This document shows positions 1-10,097 of a stretch of 58,342 nucleotides of DNA, one piece after another. A program made the position numbers and the translations under genes. The stretch comes from Desulfosporosinus sp. (lineage in GTDB: Bacteria > Bacillota > Desulfitobacteriia > Desulfitobacteriales > Desulfitobacteriaceae). Location of the stretch: the NCBI GenBank assembly GCA_031292055.1, contig JARLHV010000144.1, forward strand, positions 1-58,342. Reading direction: 5' to 3'. Under the pieces are notes generated by a model, which saw nothing but the letters and a program-made list of their open reading frames with translations, was not told where the DNA came from and searched no databases. How positions within the stretch are numbered: the first letter of the stretch is position 1; each line of letters begins with the position of its first letter.

Positions 1-230
1 GCCTGCTAGTTCGCTGTCTACGCTTAGAAACACGGATCACCCCGCACCTCTCAAGACTCGCTATAGAATGGTTGGCTAGACCTTTTCTAGTGGGATTCCC
101 ACCCACTATATGATGTGCCCTTAGCTTGGCGCTCGGTCAGTCCCTTCGGCATCAAACCCTTCCTCTCCAACTTCAAACTACTTCTCCTTAAGATATGAAT
201 TTCCTGCTTATAAGATTATTCTTCTCTCGA
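1..230. other. Non-coding segment at window edge, unidentified
   Basis: No convincing gene is seen. One frame (+, 3-112) is open for about 36 codons and ends at a stop, but it has no start or ribosome binding site and enters from outside the window. A hairpin is visible at 88-108 (TAGTGGG / CCCACTA). The texture resembles the non-coding tail of a mobile or multicopy element, but I cannot name it. Confidence 0.25.
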
Positions 231-246
231 TATTATGCACCAATAA

Positions 247-279
247 GGAACACCCACTTAAAGAAGAAGTGGGTGTTCC
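247..279 (-). terminator. 13-bp perfect hairpin, possible terminator
   Basis: GGAACACCCACTT at 247-259 pairs exactly with AAGTGGGTGTTCC at 267-279 around a 7-nt loop. There is no strong T run on either side (TTATTG follows on the minus strand). It may end the regulator transcript that stops at 524. A second, weaker inverted repeat (CTATCCGT 476-483 / ACGGATAG 503-510) lies nearer the gene end. Nothing else is recognisable in 280-523. Confidence 0.4.
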
Positions 280-523
280 GGAATTGATAAACCATTTGCC
301 AGTAATTTCTGGTTATTACTAGAGGAAGTGGCACGTCTGCCACTCCCTCCAAAATAATCGCCTCAGAGCAGGTCTTACGCATGATCAATACGACCTTGCC
401 GCCCGAATAAGATTTAGCTTATAATACCGTCGGTGATTTACTATATACTAGCTAATGAGTAAAACCCATATTCCCCTATCCGTCGGATCGGCAACCAAGC
501 TAACGGATAGCTTTTCTTTAACC

Positions 524-2230
524 TTAAAAAATCCCATACCTCTGCATTTTCCTAACAACCGTCGATTGATTTACTTCCAACGCATCCGCCATTTTATACG
601 TATTATGGAATTTGATTAAGGCTTTATTCAATAACTGCCGTTCTAACTCTTCGGTAGCATTTTTTAGAGAACAAATATCCAGAACGAATACTTTTTCCAT
701 GCGCCCACCCACTTGTACAATGTAATCCGGTAAATGAATCGGCAAAACGTCAACACTATCTACCGTAACTACAACTCTCTCAACTAAGTTCTCTAATTCT
801 CGCACATTACCTGGCCAATCATACTTTAGCAATAGCTCCAAAGTCTCTGGAGCTATTTTTTTGTGCAATTCATATTTGTCCAGGAATTTTTTCAAGAAAT
901 GATTAATTAGAATTGGAATGTCCTCTTTGCGGTGCCGCAAAGGAGGTACGACAAGAGGTACAACGTTTAAACGATAATAGAGATCCTCCCGAAACTTTCG
1001 TTCTTTAATCAAACTGGGAAGGTTGCGATTAGTCGCAGCAATAATCCGGACATTGACCTCAATATCCTCATTTCCCCCTACCCGCCTTAATCGTCTATCC
1101 TGAATAACGTGCAATAATTTCACTTGAAGATTAAGGGGAAGTTCGCTAATTTCGTCCAGAAAAATCGTTCCACGGTTAGCTGTTTCAAAAAGACCTTTTT
1201 TCCCTTCCTTTTTGGCCCCCGTGAAAGCGCCCCCTTCATAACCAAACAATTCCGACTCCATTAAATTCTCCGGAATAGCACCACAGTTTATGGTTATAAA
1301 TGAAGAATTTCGCCGTTTACTTAAGTGGTGAATCTTTAATGCCACAACCCCTTTCCCAACCCCAGACTCCCCTTCAATCAGCACGGTGGAATCTACGTTG
1401 GCTACTTTTCCAGCCAGTATCATTATTTGCTGCATCGTGGCGTTTTGGCTGACAACCTCTTCTGTCATGATCTTTTCTTTGCGCAATTTAACAATCTCCA
1501 TGCGATAATTATCCATCAACTTTTCTGTATCTTCCAAGCGCTGGCGCAAATTGTTTAATTCCGTTACATCTCGAGAGTTTGTAACAACTCGGATAATTTT
1601 TCCTGATTCATCAAAAACAGGATTAGCAGTTACGATAATTTCTTGCCCACTTTTGGTTATTTGTCTTATGGTGGTACGTTTTTTGGAATTCAGAACCTGT
1701 GGGGTAATACTTGGTGAAAACAGTCCCAGTTCCTCTAATTCACTGACATGCTTGCCAACCATTTCTTCCGCTTTCATCCCATAAAAACGCTCGCCGGCTT
1801 TATTGACTCTAAGAGTATATCCTTCTCCATCAGTAACGTAAATCTCGTCATAGGAAGAGTTGAAAATAGCTTCCAATTCTTTATTAAGCTCTTGGGTAAT
1901 TTCGGATGCTTGGGCAACTGCATCAAGTTCTGTTATATCAAAAAAAGAGCTAACAACTCCGGTCAATTTGCTTCCTTCAAAAACAGGTTGATGATTAGTA
2001 AGCAGGACTCTGCCTCCGATGACCACTTTATGATTAGCAGGGATTCTCGTTACCAGTAAGTCATCCATTTCTAATCCTGGCAGGATTTCCTGGACCCTTT
2101 CCCCAACAACCTGACCACTAATCCCTAAAAGTTCCTTAGCGGCCTTGTTACAAGCTAAAATATAGCCCTTAGAATCTACCATTAGCACACCCTGATATAT
2201 TTCTTGAAATCCTGCTGCAAGCTGCACCAT
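524..2230 (-). CDS. Sigma-54-dependent PAS-domain transcriptional activator
   Basis: This 568-residue activator carries two PAS-like sensor domains (about 5-115 and 120-225), a short linker helix, an AAA+ sigma-54 interaction domain (about 255-490) and a C-terminal TyrR/Fis-type HTH (about 535-568). Visible motifs are Walker A GESGVGKG, the sigma-54 contact motif GAFTGA, Walker B-like GTIFLDEI and the C-terminal segment QSTVVRKMQRYGIF. The start is an ATG behind AGGAGGG. It lies just downstream of patA on the same strand, so the simplest reading is control of putrescine or related amine catabolism in response to a small ligand bound by the PAS domains. The ligand is not visible. Family assignment is firm; the target is inferred from position. 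Confidence 0.9.
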   Translation of the reverse strand: MVQLAAGFQEIYQGVLMVDSKGYILACNKAAKELLGISGQVVGERVQEILPGLEMDDLLVTRIPANHKVVIGGRVLLTNHQPVFEGSKLTGVVSSFFDITELDAVAQASEITQELNKELEAIFNSSYDEIYVTDGEGYTLRVNKAGERFYGMKAEEMVGKHVSELEELGLFSPSITPQVLNSKKRTTIRQITKSGQEIIVTANPVFDESGKIIRVVTNSRDVTELNNLRQRLEDTEKLMDNYRMEIVKLRKEKIMTEEVVSQNATMQQIMILAGKVANVDSTVLIEGESGVGKGVVALKIHHLSKRRNSSFITINCGAIPENLMESELFGYEGGAFTGAKKEGKKGLFETANRGTIFLDEISELPLNLQVKLLHVIQDRRLRRVGGNEDIEVNVRIIAATNRNLPSLIKERKFREDLYYRLNVVPLVVPPLRHRKEDIPILINHFLKKFLDKYELHKKIAPETLELLLKYDWPGNVRELENLVERVVVTVDSVDVLPIHLPDYIVQVGGRMEKVFVLDICSLKNATEELERQLLNKALIKFHNTYKMADALEVNQSTVVRKMQRYGIF

Positions 2231-2356
2231 TCAAACCCTCCTACTTACGTCCCTTAGTTTCGGAACCAACCCGTCGGTTCGACTGCCAAATTCACATTAA
2301 TTTGTCTGACTTCAGTATATTCTTCCAAACCAAACGTGCCAAGTTATGAAACAGAC

Positions 2357-3787
<1,431 letters not shown>

Positions 3788-3826
3788 CTATAACCCCAGA
3801 TCAGGTCCCAATCGTAACATTTGACA

Positions 3827-3844
3827 TAGCCAATCGTTTCCCAT
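3827..3844 (-). promoter_or_regulatory. Candidate sigma-54 (-24/-12) promoter for patA
   Basis: On the minus strand the sequence reads TGGGAAACGATTGGCT, giving the required GG-N10-GC spacing about 90 nt before the patA ATG and just downstream of a terminator. The match to TGGCAC-N5-TTGC is partial. The adjacent sigma-54 activator gene makes it worth marking. Confidence 0.35.
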
Positions 3845-3863
3845 ACGGTTCCTTCCAATACAA

Positions 3864-3895
3864 AACGACGCTTTTGATTAACCAAAAGCGTCGTT
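3864..3895 (-). terminator. Intrinsic terminator upstream of patA
   Basis: AACGACGCTTTTG (3864-3876) pairs perfectly with CAAAAGCGTCGTT (3883-3895) around a 6-nt loop. On the minus strand it is followed by TTTGTATT. It separates patA from upstream transcription. Confidence 0.65.
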
Positions 3896-4380
3896 GCTTT
3901 AAAAGTCTAATTCTGAGCAAATCCCAATACCCCTCTAGAAACGTTTAAACGATGCCTACGCACCTCTTGAAAGGTATTATAGTCGTGTTATTGTCATTAT
4001 ACAACAGTTTATCAATTCAACCTTTGCATGAATATTGTATAATCGAAGCACTGTTGCATCGTGAAACCCCACATCCGTCATTAACGCTCCGATGCACTCT
4101 CTATAAATAAAGGTGTTCCTTGGGAGATCCCTCGAGCAGTGCACTTATTTTTTCTGTCCATTAACGCTTTTGATTTAGGTCCCGGAAGTACCATTGGTAC
4201 AGTCAACACTAACATCTCCTTAAATTTTTCTTGTGCTTAAAGTATGGAACCCCATCACAAGACGAGACTATGATCCTTTATATAGTTAGCCTTCCTTAGT
4301 TACTCATGCAATTTTCATGCCATCAATGCGCTTACTGACGAATCGCTGTTGCTAACACTTTTCAAGACTAATCTTTAATT
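3896..4380. other. Intergenic stretch without a recognisable gene
   Basis: About 485 bp between the patA terminator and the azlD-side terminator. No ORF with a plausible start was found. A GTGCAC / GTGCA-type imperfect inverted repeat around 4090-4150 is the only structure noticed. A second GG-N10-GC match on the minus strand (near 4054-4067) is a weaker alternative sigma-54 site. Confidence 0.3.
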
Positions 4381-4425
4381 ATCAAATGCGTTTGCGCATT
4401 AAATTAATGCACAAACGCATTTGAT
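4381..4425 (-). terminator. Terminator after the aro-azl operon
   Basis: ATCAAATGCGTTTG and its exact complement CAAACGCATTTGAT enclose an inner CATTAA/TTAATG pair, making a long hairpin about 45 bp after the azlD stop. It is the likely end of the aroF-tyrA-aroA-azlC-azlD transcript. Confidence 0.6.
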
Positions 4426-4471
4426 TTTCCCTTAAACCGCGCGCCCTTACAGAAAGACCAGAGGAAATGAC

Positions 4472-4792
4472 TCAATGCAATAACTTATCCAATCCCCAGA
4501 ACACACCCATCCCAAAGACAATTCCCAGAAATAGATTCGGAACAAATCTGGCAAAAAGAAAAGTTAAAACCCCTGCCCATAAAAAAGGGTTATGGATAAT
4601 AACGATTGAACCATTGGGGGTCACCAACTCTGGAATGACTAAGGCAGCCAGTAAGGCAATCGGAACAAGCTCTATAAAATCCCGGACAAAACCTTGAACA
4701 TTTTTCCCCTTAAACAGCAGAAACGGTAAAACACGCGCCCCATAAGTGACTAAAGTCATTAATAAAATTATCTCTAGAAACTGGATCGACAT
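4472..4792 (-). CDS. azlD: AzlD-family amino acid transport subunit
   Basis: The 106-residue, very hydrophobic protein has three to four membrane segments and the typical AzlD N-terminal pattern of TM helix then TYGARVLPFLLF. AzlD is the small partner of AzlC in two-component amino acid exporters (Bacillus AzlCD, Corynebacterium BrnEF type, known for branched-chain amino acids). It follows azlC by 20 bp. Its position as the last gene of an aromatic amino acid operon suggests an aromatic substrate; that is inference from context. Confidence 0.85.
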   Translation of the reverse strand: MSIQFLEIILLMTLVTYGARVLPFLLFKGKNVQGFVRDFIELVPIALLAALVIPELVTPNGSIVIIHNPFLWAGVLTFLFARFVPNLFLGIVFGMGVFWGLDKLLH

Positions 4793-4812
4793 AGAACTAT
4801 ACTCCCTACTCT

Positions 4813-5556
4813 TTACAGCTTATAGTCTGCCTTTTTGCTGCTCACTCTCCCGGAACGTGCGCCCTGACGCCACCAAGCCCCAATTCCAGCGGCCAATGCC
4901 ACACTTATAATAAGATAAATTTTCCCTGGAATAAGTAGTTTTAAAACGACAGCAAGCAACGCGGCGAGAAGATAAGTCATAGCATTTTTCCTGGTTAGAG
5001 ACGTCGTCGTCAAGATAATAAATAAAGCTAAGAGAGCAAATTGAAAACCTGAAAATTGAATTGGCAGCCATTTCCCGATCATACAACCAAGGATCGTAAA
5101 AACGAACCAGGAGCCAAAAGCGCCAAGGTTAATCCCCAACATAACATGGCGACGATTTTCTTCTCGAACGACATCCTTAAGAACCCTCGTATTAAGCACA
5201 AACGTTTCATCCGTAAGTCCATAAGCTAACCCTAAAGACCAGGGGAGAGTTCTTTCCGGAAAAAAAGGGACGACCGACAAGCTCATCAACACATGGCGTA
5301 TATTAACAATGAGTGTCGTCAATCCAATCATCCAAACTGTCGCTCCCTGATGAATCATTTCAATCGCAATAAACTGCGCTGCGCCCGCAAAAACAAAGAA
5401 GGACATCAGCCCGGCTTCCCAAAAAGTTAGGCCGAACTGAGTCGCTAAAATTCCAAAGGTCACCGCCACAGGCGCATACCCAATTGCTATTGTTAACGAT
5501 TGACGCAAACCATAAGTAAAGCCCTTTTTCACTTCAAGGGCGGCCTTAGTATTCAT
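4813..5556 (-). CDS. azlC: AzlC-family amino acid exporter subunit
   Basis: This 247-residue integral membrane protein carries the AzlC signature near the N terminus (GYAPVAVTFGILA) and AGAAQFIAIEM. About six to eight hydrophobic segments run to the C terminus, which ends in a short basic tail. Its ATG overlaps the aroA stop codon as ATGA, so translation is probably coupled to aroA. With AzlD it should form a membrane exporter complex. Known relatives export branched-chain amino acids, but here the coupling to EPSP synthase points to phenylalanine, tyrosine or another shikimate-derived compound. Family confident, substrate speculative. Confidence 0.88.
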   Translation of the reverse strand: MNTKAALEVKKGFTYGLRQSLTIAIGYAPVAVTFGILATQFGLTFWEAGLMSFFVFAGAAQFIAIEMIHQGATVWMIGLTTLIVNIRHVLMSLSVVPFFPERTLPWSLGLAYGLTDETFVLNTRVLKDVVREENRRHVMLGINLGAFGSWFVFTILGCMIGKWLPIQFSGFQFALLALFIILTTTSLTRKNAMTYLLAALLAVVLKLLIPGKIYLIISVALAAGIGAWWRQGARSGRVSSKKADYKL

Positions 5557-6839
5557 CGAGCGACCTTCTCGATTACGGTCAAAAACTCAGGATACGATAC
5601 ATCGGCTGCTCCCATGTCCTCCACGCCAATTCCTTCTTCAGATAACATCCCGGCAATTGCCCAAGCCATAGCCAAGCGATGATCTCCAAGGCTACTCGCT
5701 TGGCCACCGCGGAGGGTAGGCTGACCTTGAATGCGCAACCCATCGGGAAGTTCTTCAACCTTAGCTCCCAAGGCAGTTAAGCCCTCAGCTACCGTGCGGA
5801 TGCGATCAGTTTCCTTGACCCGTAGTTCTGCGGCATCCCTGATGACCGTTTCTCCTTCGGCTAAACTTGCGGCCACCGCCAAAATTGGTATTTCATCTAT
5901 CAGACGAGGAATCATATCCCCGCCAATTTCTATCCCTTTAAGTCGCGCAGCGCGAACACGCAACGTTGCCCTAGGTTCACCACAGATTTCCACAACATCA
6001 AGCAACTCAATATCTGCCCCCATAGCTTTGAGTACATCCAATATTCCAGTACGCGTTGGGTTCACACCAACATTGGGCAGGATCAACTCTCCATGCCCCA
6101 CTAAACTCCCTAAGACAAGGAAAAAAGCTGCCGACGAAATGTCTCCCGGTACAGAAACATCTTGACCGCTCAGGCAACCTCCTCCGTTAACCTTCACCGT
6201 CGTTTTATGGCTTAAAACCTCGACTCCAAACCCCCTGAGCATGCGCTCAGTATGATCTCTTGAAAGAACGGGCTCCTCCACTCTCGTTTCTCCACTCGCT
6301 CTTAGCCCGGCCAGGATAATGGCAGATTTTACTTGGGCCGAGGCCACAGCTGTTCGAAAGGTTTGTCCTTGCAACTGACCGCCACTCATCGTCAAGGGAA
6401 ACAGATTACCGCCTTGCCGACCTAAAATCTGAGCGCCCATTTGCTTGAGAGGGTCGACGACACGCCGCATCGGGCGAGAGCGAAGCGACTCATCTCCAGT
6501 AAATGTGACAGCAAAAGGACTACCGGCCAGTACTCCAAGCATTAAACGTGACGTTGTCCCGGAATTGCCAGCATCCAGCACATCGAAAGGCTCTTGCCAA
6601 GCTTCCATCCCCTCACCTTTAATCCAGACCTCTGCCCCTTGTCTCTCCCAAGCAACTCCCAGTTGCTTTAAACACCGAAGTGTACTTAAACAATCCTGAC
6701 CTAATAAGAAATTCGAGATATGAGTTTCCCCATGAGCCATCCCGCCCAAGAGCGCAGCTCGATGGGAGATAGATTTATCGCCCGGAACTCGGATTTCTCC
6801 TGCCACACCGGAGACTGGCTTGATAAACACCCCCAGCAT
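5553..6839 (-). CDS. aroA: 3-phosphoshikimate 1-carboxyvinyltransferase (EPSP synthase)
   Basis: Transfers the enolpyruvyl group of PEP to shikimate-3-phosphate, the sixth shikimate pathway step, in the cytosol. The 428-residue protein has the class II-type N-terminal motif PGDKSISHRA, DAGNSGTTSRLM, the RPMRRVVDPL segment and the catalytic-region DEIPILAVAA and KETDRI motifs. Length is normal. The ATG follows GGGGAG. It lies 63 bp after tyrA and overlaps azlC by 4 nt, inside the operon aroF-tyrA-aroA-azlCD. Confidence 0.96.
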   Translation of the reverse strand: MLGVFIKPVSGVAGEIRVPGDKSISHRAALLGGMAHGETHISNFLLGQDCLSTLRCLKQLGVAWERQGAEVWIKGEGMEAWQEPFDVLDAGNSGTTSRLMLGVLAGSPFAVTFTGDESLRSRPMRRVVDPLKQMGAQILGRQGGNLFPLTMSGGQLQGQTFRTAVASAQVKSAIILAGLRASGETRVEEPVLSRDHTERMLRGFGVEVLSHKTTVKVNGGGCLSGQDVSVPGDISSAAFFLVLGSLVGHGELILPNVGVNPTRTGILDVLKAMGADIELLDVVEICGEPRATLRVRAARLKGIEIGGDMIPRLIDEIPILAVAASLAEGETVIRDAAELRVKETDRIRTVAEGLTALGAKVEELPDGLRIQGQPTLRGGQASSLGDHRLAMAWAIAGMLSEEGIGVEDMGAADVSYPEFLTVIEKVAR

Positions 6840-6902
6840 AGGTATCTCCCCTTAATCAAAATTTAAGATTTATAATTACTTAACTTTCTACCCGCTTACA
6901 TA

Positions 6903-7805
6903 TTACATAATGCCTTCTCGAACTTCATGAGCCTGGCGAAATGCTTCAGCAATCTCTTCACTCTGTCCCCGTTGAATGCATTCCTTCAATTCCTTGATTC
7001 TCTGCTCCCAAAGAGTAAGGCCAGTGAGAATTGCCTCGGCGTTCCTCACCATTACTTCCTTCCACATCTCGGGAGAACTATCTGCAATCCGCGTCAAATC
7101 TCGAAAACTACGTCCAGCTAAAGCCAAGGCCGAGTCTCCCGCCTTCGATGCATCCTGTGTGGCTAAAGTTAGCGCAACGGCTAACAAATGAGGGATATGA
7201 CTAACCATTGCCACTTCTTCATCGTGTTGCAAAGGTTCTCGAAACACCACTTTAGCGCCAAAGCTTTGCACAATTTCCACGAGCTTTTGAACTACTTGCT
7301 GCGGGCAATTGGCTGCAGGCGTTAAAACATAAGGATACCCTCTAAAAAGGTTAGGATCTGCAACCCGGAATCCAGACTGTTCTGAACCGGTCATGGGGTG
7401 GCCCCCCACAAAGTAAAAATCGCAAGCACCTGTTTGAGCATCTGACCGCGCTTTATTGCAGATCTCTGTCTTGATGCTCCCTACATCAGTAACAACCGTC
7501 CCCTTGGGAATTCTGCCCACCAATTGGTCATATCCATTCGCCAACTCCTGAAGGGGAAGAGCCAAAACGACTAAATCAACTTCCAAAAAACCTGGCATTT
7601 CCGTCCAACCGGCTTGAATCCAGCCCCGACCTACAGCTTCGTCGATGCTGGCCTTCTCCGGATCGATTGCCAAAACCTCCCAGCCGTGCTGGTGCAAAGC
7701 ACCTGCCCAAGACCCGCCGATCAGTCCCAAGCCGAGGATACAGGCCTTCGGAATTCGAAGGCCTGACCATCCCGGCGTCAAAATCCCCTCTGGACCTTCT
7801 AACAC
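6903..7805 (-). CDS. tyrA: Prephenate dehydrogenase
   Basis: NAD(P)-dependent oxidative decarboxylation of prephenate to 4-hydroxyphenylpyruvate in tyrosine synthesis. The 300-residue protein has the Rossmann motif [23 protein letters not shown], the substrate-binding [10 protein letters not shown] and the [12 protein letters not shown] helix. The start is a GTG overlapping the last 7 nt of aroF, with a GGGGGAAG-type site inside aroF, so translation is probably coupled. The C terminus ends soon after the helical domain: there is no room for the ACT domain found in Bacillus TyrA, so tyrosine feedback, if any, must act otherwise, for example at AroF or on the leader. Confidence 0.94.
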   Translation of the reverse strand: MLEGPEGILTPGWSGLRIPKACILGLGLIGGSWAGALHQHGWEVLAIDPEKASIDEAVGRGWIQAGWTEMPGFLEVDLVVLALPLQELANGYDQLVGRIPKGTVVTDVGSIKTEICNKARSDAQTGACDFYFVGGHPMTGSEQSGFRVADPNLFRGYPYVLTPAANCPQQVVQKLVEIVQSFGAKVVFREPLQHDEEVAMVSHIPHLLAVALTLATQDASKAGDSALALAGRSFRDLTRIADSSPEMWKEVMVRNAEAILTGLTLWEQRIKELKECIQRGQSEEIAEAFRQAHEVREGIM

Positions 7806-8830
7806 GTACTCACTTCCCCCAATCTACGATCTAAGGCAGAAGTAAGCCTTGTCAGATCAGCCATCATACTTTGGAATTTTTCAGGCGTTAAGGACTGTTT
7901 TCCGTCGGAAACCGCCTTTTCCGGATGCGGATGAACTTCAACAATCAAGCCATCCGCTCCAGCAGCCAGAGCCGCTTTCGCCATAGGGTGGACCAACTGC
8001 CAGCGCCCAGTTCCATGGCTAGGGTCAACAATAACTGGTAAGTGAGAAAGGGCATGCAAGGCAGGAACCATACTTAAGTCAAGCGTATTGCGTGTATAAG
8101 TTTCAAAGGTTCGAATGCCCCGTTCACAGAACATCACCTGATAATTTCCTCCAGCCATAATATACTCCGCCGCCATCATCCATTCTTCCAGGGTTGCCGA
8201 CGGCCCTCTTTTGAGAAGGACAGGTTTCCCACACTTGGCCACCTCTTTAAGCAAGACAAAGTTCTGCATGTTTCGAGCCCCGATTTGGAGAATATCCGCA
8301 TAATCCGCCACCAATGAGACATCCTGCGCATCAATAACTTCTGTGATCACTAAAAGTCCAGTTTCAGCACGGGCTTCTGCCAGATAGCGTAATCCCTCTT
8401 CCTCTAAGCCTTGAAAGGAATAGGGGGACGTACGCGGTTTAAAGGCACCGCCACGCAAAAAGGTTGCCCCGGCCTTGCGCACAGCATGAGCGGTTTCTAA
8501 GATCTGTGCTCTACTTTCCACAGCACAAGGTCCTGCCATGACGTGGACTGTATTTCCTCCTATTTCTTGTCCTCCAACACGGATAATAGTATCTGCAGGG
8601 TGAAACTCACGGCTGACTAATTTATACGGCGCCAAAATAGGCACTACTTTTTCGACCCAAGGTAACGCTTCTAAATCAAGGGCTTCAATCCGTTGGCGAT
8701 CTCCAATGGCCCCCATGATCGTTTTCTCCACCCCTTGAGAAAGATGCACTTTGCAACCTCCTTCAGTTAACCGTGTGGAAACCTCTTCAATCTGCTCCGC
8801 CGTCGAACCCATTTTCAAAACAATAATCAT
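7799..8830 (-). CDS. aroF: DAHP synthase, AroF/AroG-beta type with regulatory N domain
   Basis: Condenses PEP and erythrose-4-phosphate to DAHP, the entry step of the shikimate pathway. The 343-residue protein starts with a ferredoxin-like regulatory domain (about 1-70, [13 protein letters not shown]), followed by the KDO8PS-like barrel: [30 protein letters not shown] and [15 protein letters not shown]. In Thermotoga the N domain mediates tyrosine inhibition. The longest frame begins at 8854, but GGAG lies just before the ATG at 8830, which gives the family start. UAG-rich leader sequence runs right up to the ribosome binding site, so translation as well as termination could be controlled there. 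Confidence 0.95.
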   Translation of the reverse strand: MIIVLKMGSTAEQIEEVSTRLTEGGCKVHLSQGVEKTIMGAIGDRQRIEALDLEALPWVEKVVPILAPYKLVSREFHPADTIIRVGGQEIGGNTVHVMAGPCAVESRAQILETAHAVRKAGATFLRGGAFKPRTSPYSFQGLEEEGLRYLAEARAETGLLVITEVIDAQDVSLVADYADILQIGARNMQNFVLLKEVAKCGKPVLLKRGPSATLEEWMMAAEYIMAGGNYQVMFCERGIRTFETYTRNTLDLSMVPALHALSHLPVIVDPSHGTGRWQLVHPMAKAALAAGADGLIVEVHPHPEKAVSDGKQSLTPEKFQSMMADLTRLTSALDRRLGEVSTC

Positions 8831-9150
8831 TACTCTCCGACCCCTTTCTACCATACTACATTATTTCGTACTAGTTTCTAAACTATACAGTGTTGGAATA
8901 CTTGGGCTTTTCTACCATACCATACTACAACGGAAATAAAATGATACAAAAAGGCACCCTGAATAGAGGGTGCCATGACTCCTAAGCGCTCCCATCCTAC
9001 TATCCTACTTTATCTTTGGACTACTTTATCTTCGACAAACCCTTCTACGCGAAGTAGCCACTAATAACCCCTGGTCACCATCCTACATAAGCTTTGCCAG
9101 ACAAAGCTTGCCAACCACTACCAAGGCTAAATTCTAAATTTAAGCTATCT
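8831..9150 (-). promoter_or_regulatory. UAG-rich leader of aroF with attenuator
   Basis: This gene-free stretch between aroH and aroF carries 19 UAG triplets on the minus strand between 8848 and 9147 and only 3 on the plus strand. Clusters include GTAGGATGG at 8992-9000 and 9078-9086, AAGATAAAGTAG twice (9005-9016 and 9021-9032), and GTAGTATGG-type units at 8848-8859 and 8912-8929. A hairpin AAGCTTTG / CAAAGCTT lies around 9090-9108. UAG/NAG triplets are the recognition unit of HutP, and GAG/UAG of TRAP. A HutP-like gene lies two genes upstream. Sequence facts are seen; the regulatory reading is inferred. Confidence 0.6.
8948..8974 (-). terminator. Attenuator-type terminator in aroF leader
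   Basis: GGCACCCT (8953-8960 on plus) pairs perfectly with AGGGTGCC (8967-8974). On the minus strand the hairpin is followed at once by five T. It lies about 120 nt before the aroF start and after aroH, so it either ends the hutP-aroH transcript or works as a regulated attenuator for aroF. Confidence 0.8.
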
Positions 9151-9176
9151 TACCACAGAAAGAGTTATCCTCACAA
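9147..9176 (-). promoter_or_regulatory. Weak candidate promoter before the aroF leader
   Basis: On the minus strand TTGTGA (9171-9176) and TAAGAT (9147-9152) are separated by 18 nt. If used, it would give an aroF leader of about 310 nt containing nearly all of the UAG triplets. Read-through from the hutP promoter is the alternative. Confidence 0.3.
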
Positions 9177-9236
9177 CCCCTAAAACAAAACATATATAAA
9201 ACATGACGCAATCATCTCACAACGCTTGTCTCTCAA

Positions 9237-9602
9237 CTATTCAGCATCAACAAGATCTTTACGTAAAAAAACGGCATTGCGCAAAAAAATGTGCCGAATT
9301 TCTCTTTGGGTTCGCGCAGTATTTACGTGTAACAGCACTCGAATACAGCGTGGGAGTGCACCGGGTACCGGGATTTCGGTCGCACAAAGTAGCGGTACCA
9401 ACTGCCAACCTATTGCACGGGCACTGGACGCCGGAAAATCCGCGTTTAAGTCCGACGTGACAGTGAAAATAGCACTGACTAGGTCCTCAGTACTAAGCTG
9501 ATTTTCAGCCAAAATCATTTGTAATAGTTCTTGAGTCGCCTCCCGAATCTCTCCGGCTTCATTGTGCTCTACCGTTGTCGCGCCTCGAATTCCTCGTACC
9601 AT
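9237..9602 (-). CDS. aroH: Chorismate mutase, AroH class
   Basis: Catalyses the rearrangement of chorismate to prephenate at the branch to Phe and Tyr. The 121-residue protein aligns with Bacillus Aro[12 protein letters not shown] at the N terminus (active-site Arg), the Glu in [13 protein letters not shown] (second active-site Arg) and a C-terminal [10 protein letters not shown]. The Tyr of the Bacillus IRHVYLEKAV segment is Phe here, a conservative change at an active-site position. ATG follows a GGGGG stretch, 12 bp after the HutP-like gene, so the two are co-transcribed. A 400-bp leader separates it from aroF. Confidence 0.95.
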   Translation of the reverse strand: MVRGIRGATTVEHNEAGEIREATQELLQMILAENQLSTEDLVSAIFTVTSDLNADFPASSARAIGWQLVPLLCATEIPVPGALPRCIRVLLHVNTARTQREIRHIFLRNAVFLRKDLVDAE

Positions 9603-9614
9603 ATTCTGGCCCCC

Positions 9615-10037
9615 TCATTCTTTCGGAGCAACGCGATGTCCCAATCCCACTGCTACCTCATCTAAATGTAATAGTCCAATTCCAAAAAAAATTGCGACGC
9701 TTAAATGATCGTCCTGACGTGCGATTCCAATCTTTCCACCAATATTCAAACCCATCGCTTTGTTCATAATTTGACTTAAAGCCTCGCGAGTAGCACCTGC
9801 TACTGCCCCTTCATCTCCATGGGTCTCTTGAATAGCCCCTTCGCGTTTGGCAGCAACTATAGCGCGTTCTACAATCTTACGGACTGAACTGATGTACTCT
9901 CCACCGTAATCTACTGCAGCGGTTTTAATGCCAAGCCGTAAATAGGACTCTTTTAAATGAGACTCTTCTTCTCGACTCTCTGTCATAGCCATCTTTAATG
10001 CAGCAAGCGCAATTTTCTTGCTTTGTGCCATCATCAT
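9615..10037 (-). CDS. HutP-family RNA-binding antiterminator-like protein
   Basis: The product of about 140 residues resembles HutP, the hexameric L-His/Mg2+-dependent antiterminator that binds NAG triplets in Bacillus hut mRNA. Similar parts are the central VERAIVAAKREGAIQ segment, the ATREAL helix and the C-terminal strand pattern ending GVGxNH in HutP and AVGLGHR here, which keeps the last metal-binding His. The earlier His pair of Bacillus HutP falls on the GAVAGATREAL segment, which has no His. The longest frame starts at 10085, but AAAGGAAG precedes an ATGATGATG cluster at 10031-10037. It heads an operon with aroH and has a terminator in its own leader, suggesting autoregulation and control of aromatic synthesis. 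Family call from recognition; target is inference. Confidence 0.72.
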   Translation of the reverse strand: MMMAQSKKIALAALKMAMTESREEESHLKESYLRLGIKTAAVDYGGEYISSVRKIVERAIVAAKREGAIQETHGDEGAVAGATREALSQIMNKAMGLNIGGKIGIARQDDHLSVAIFFGIGLLHLDEVAVGLGHRVAPKE

Positions 10038-10075
10038 ATTCTTCCTTTCTCCAATAATCCCACTATAATAGCTAT

Positions 10076-10097
10076 AAAAAGACACCTTTCAGGTGCC
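10076..10097 (-). terminator. Terminator between promoter and hutP-like start (attenuator)
   Basis: On the minus strand GGCACCT-GAA-AGGTGTC (10097-10081) is followed by five T (10080-10076). It sits downstream of the hutP-like promoter and about 40 nt before the start codon, so transcription must pass it to express the operon. This is the layout of an attenuator. Confidence 0.75.

Noticed and set aside
3..112. Open frame at the left edge (+)
   Set aside because: No start codon or ribosome binding site is visible and the product is not recognised; the stretch also folds into a hairpin.
8848..9147. TRAP (MtrB) binding site as the explanation for the UAG triplets
   Set aside because: TRAP sites are mostly GAG/UAG at 2-3-nt spacing. 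Here spacing is irregular and UAG dominates, and a HutP-like gene is in the operon. TRAP is kept only as an alternative.
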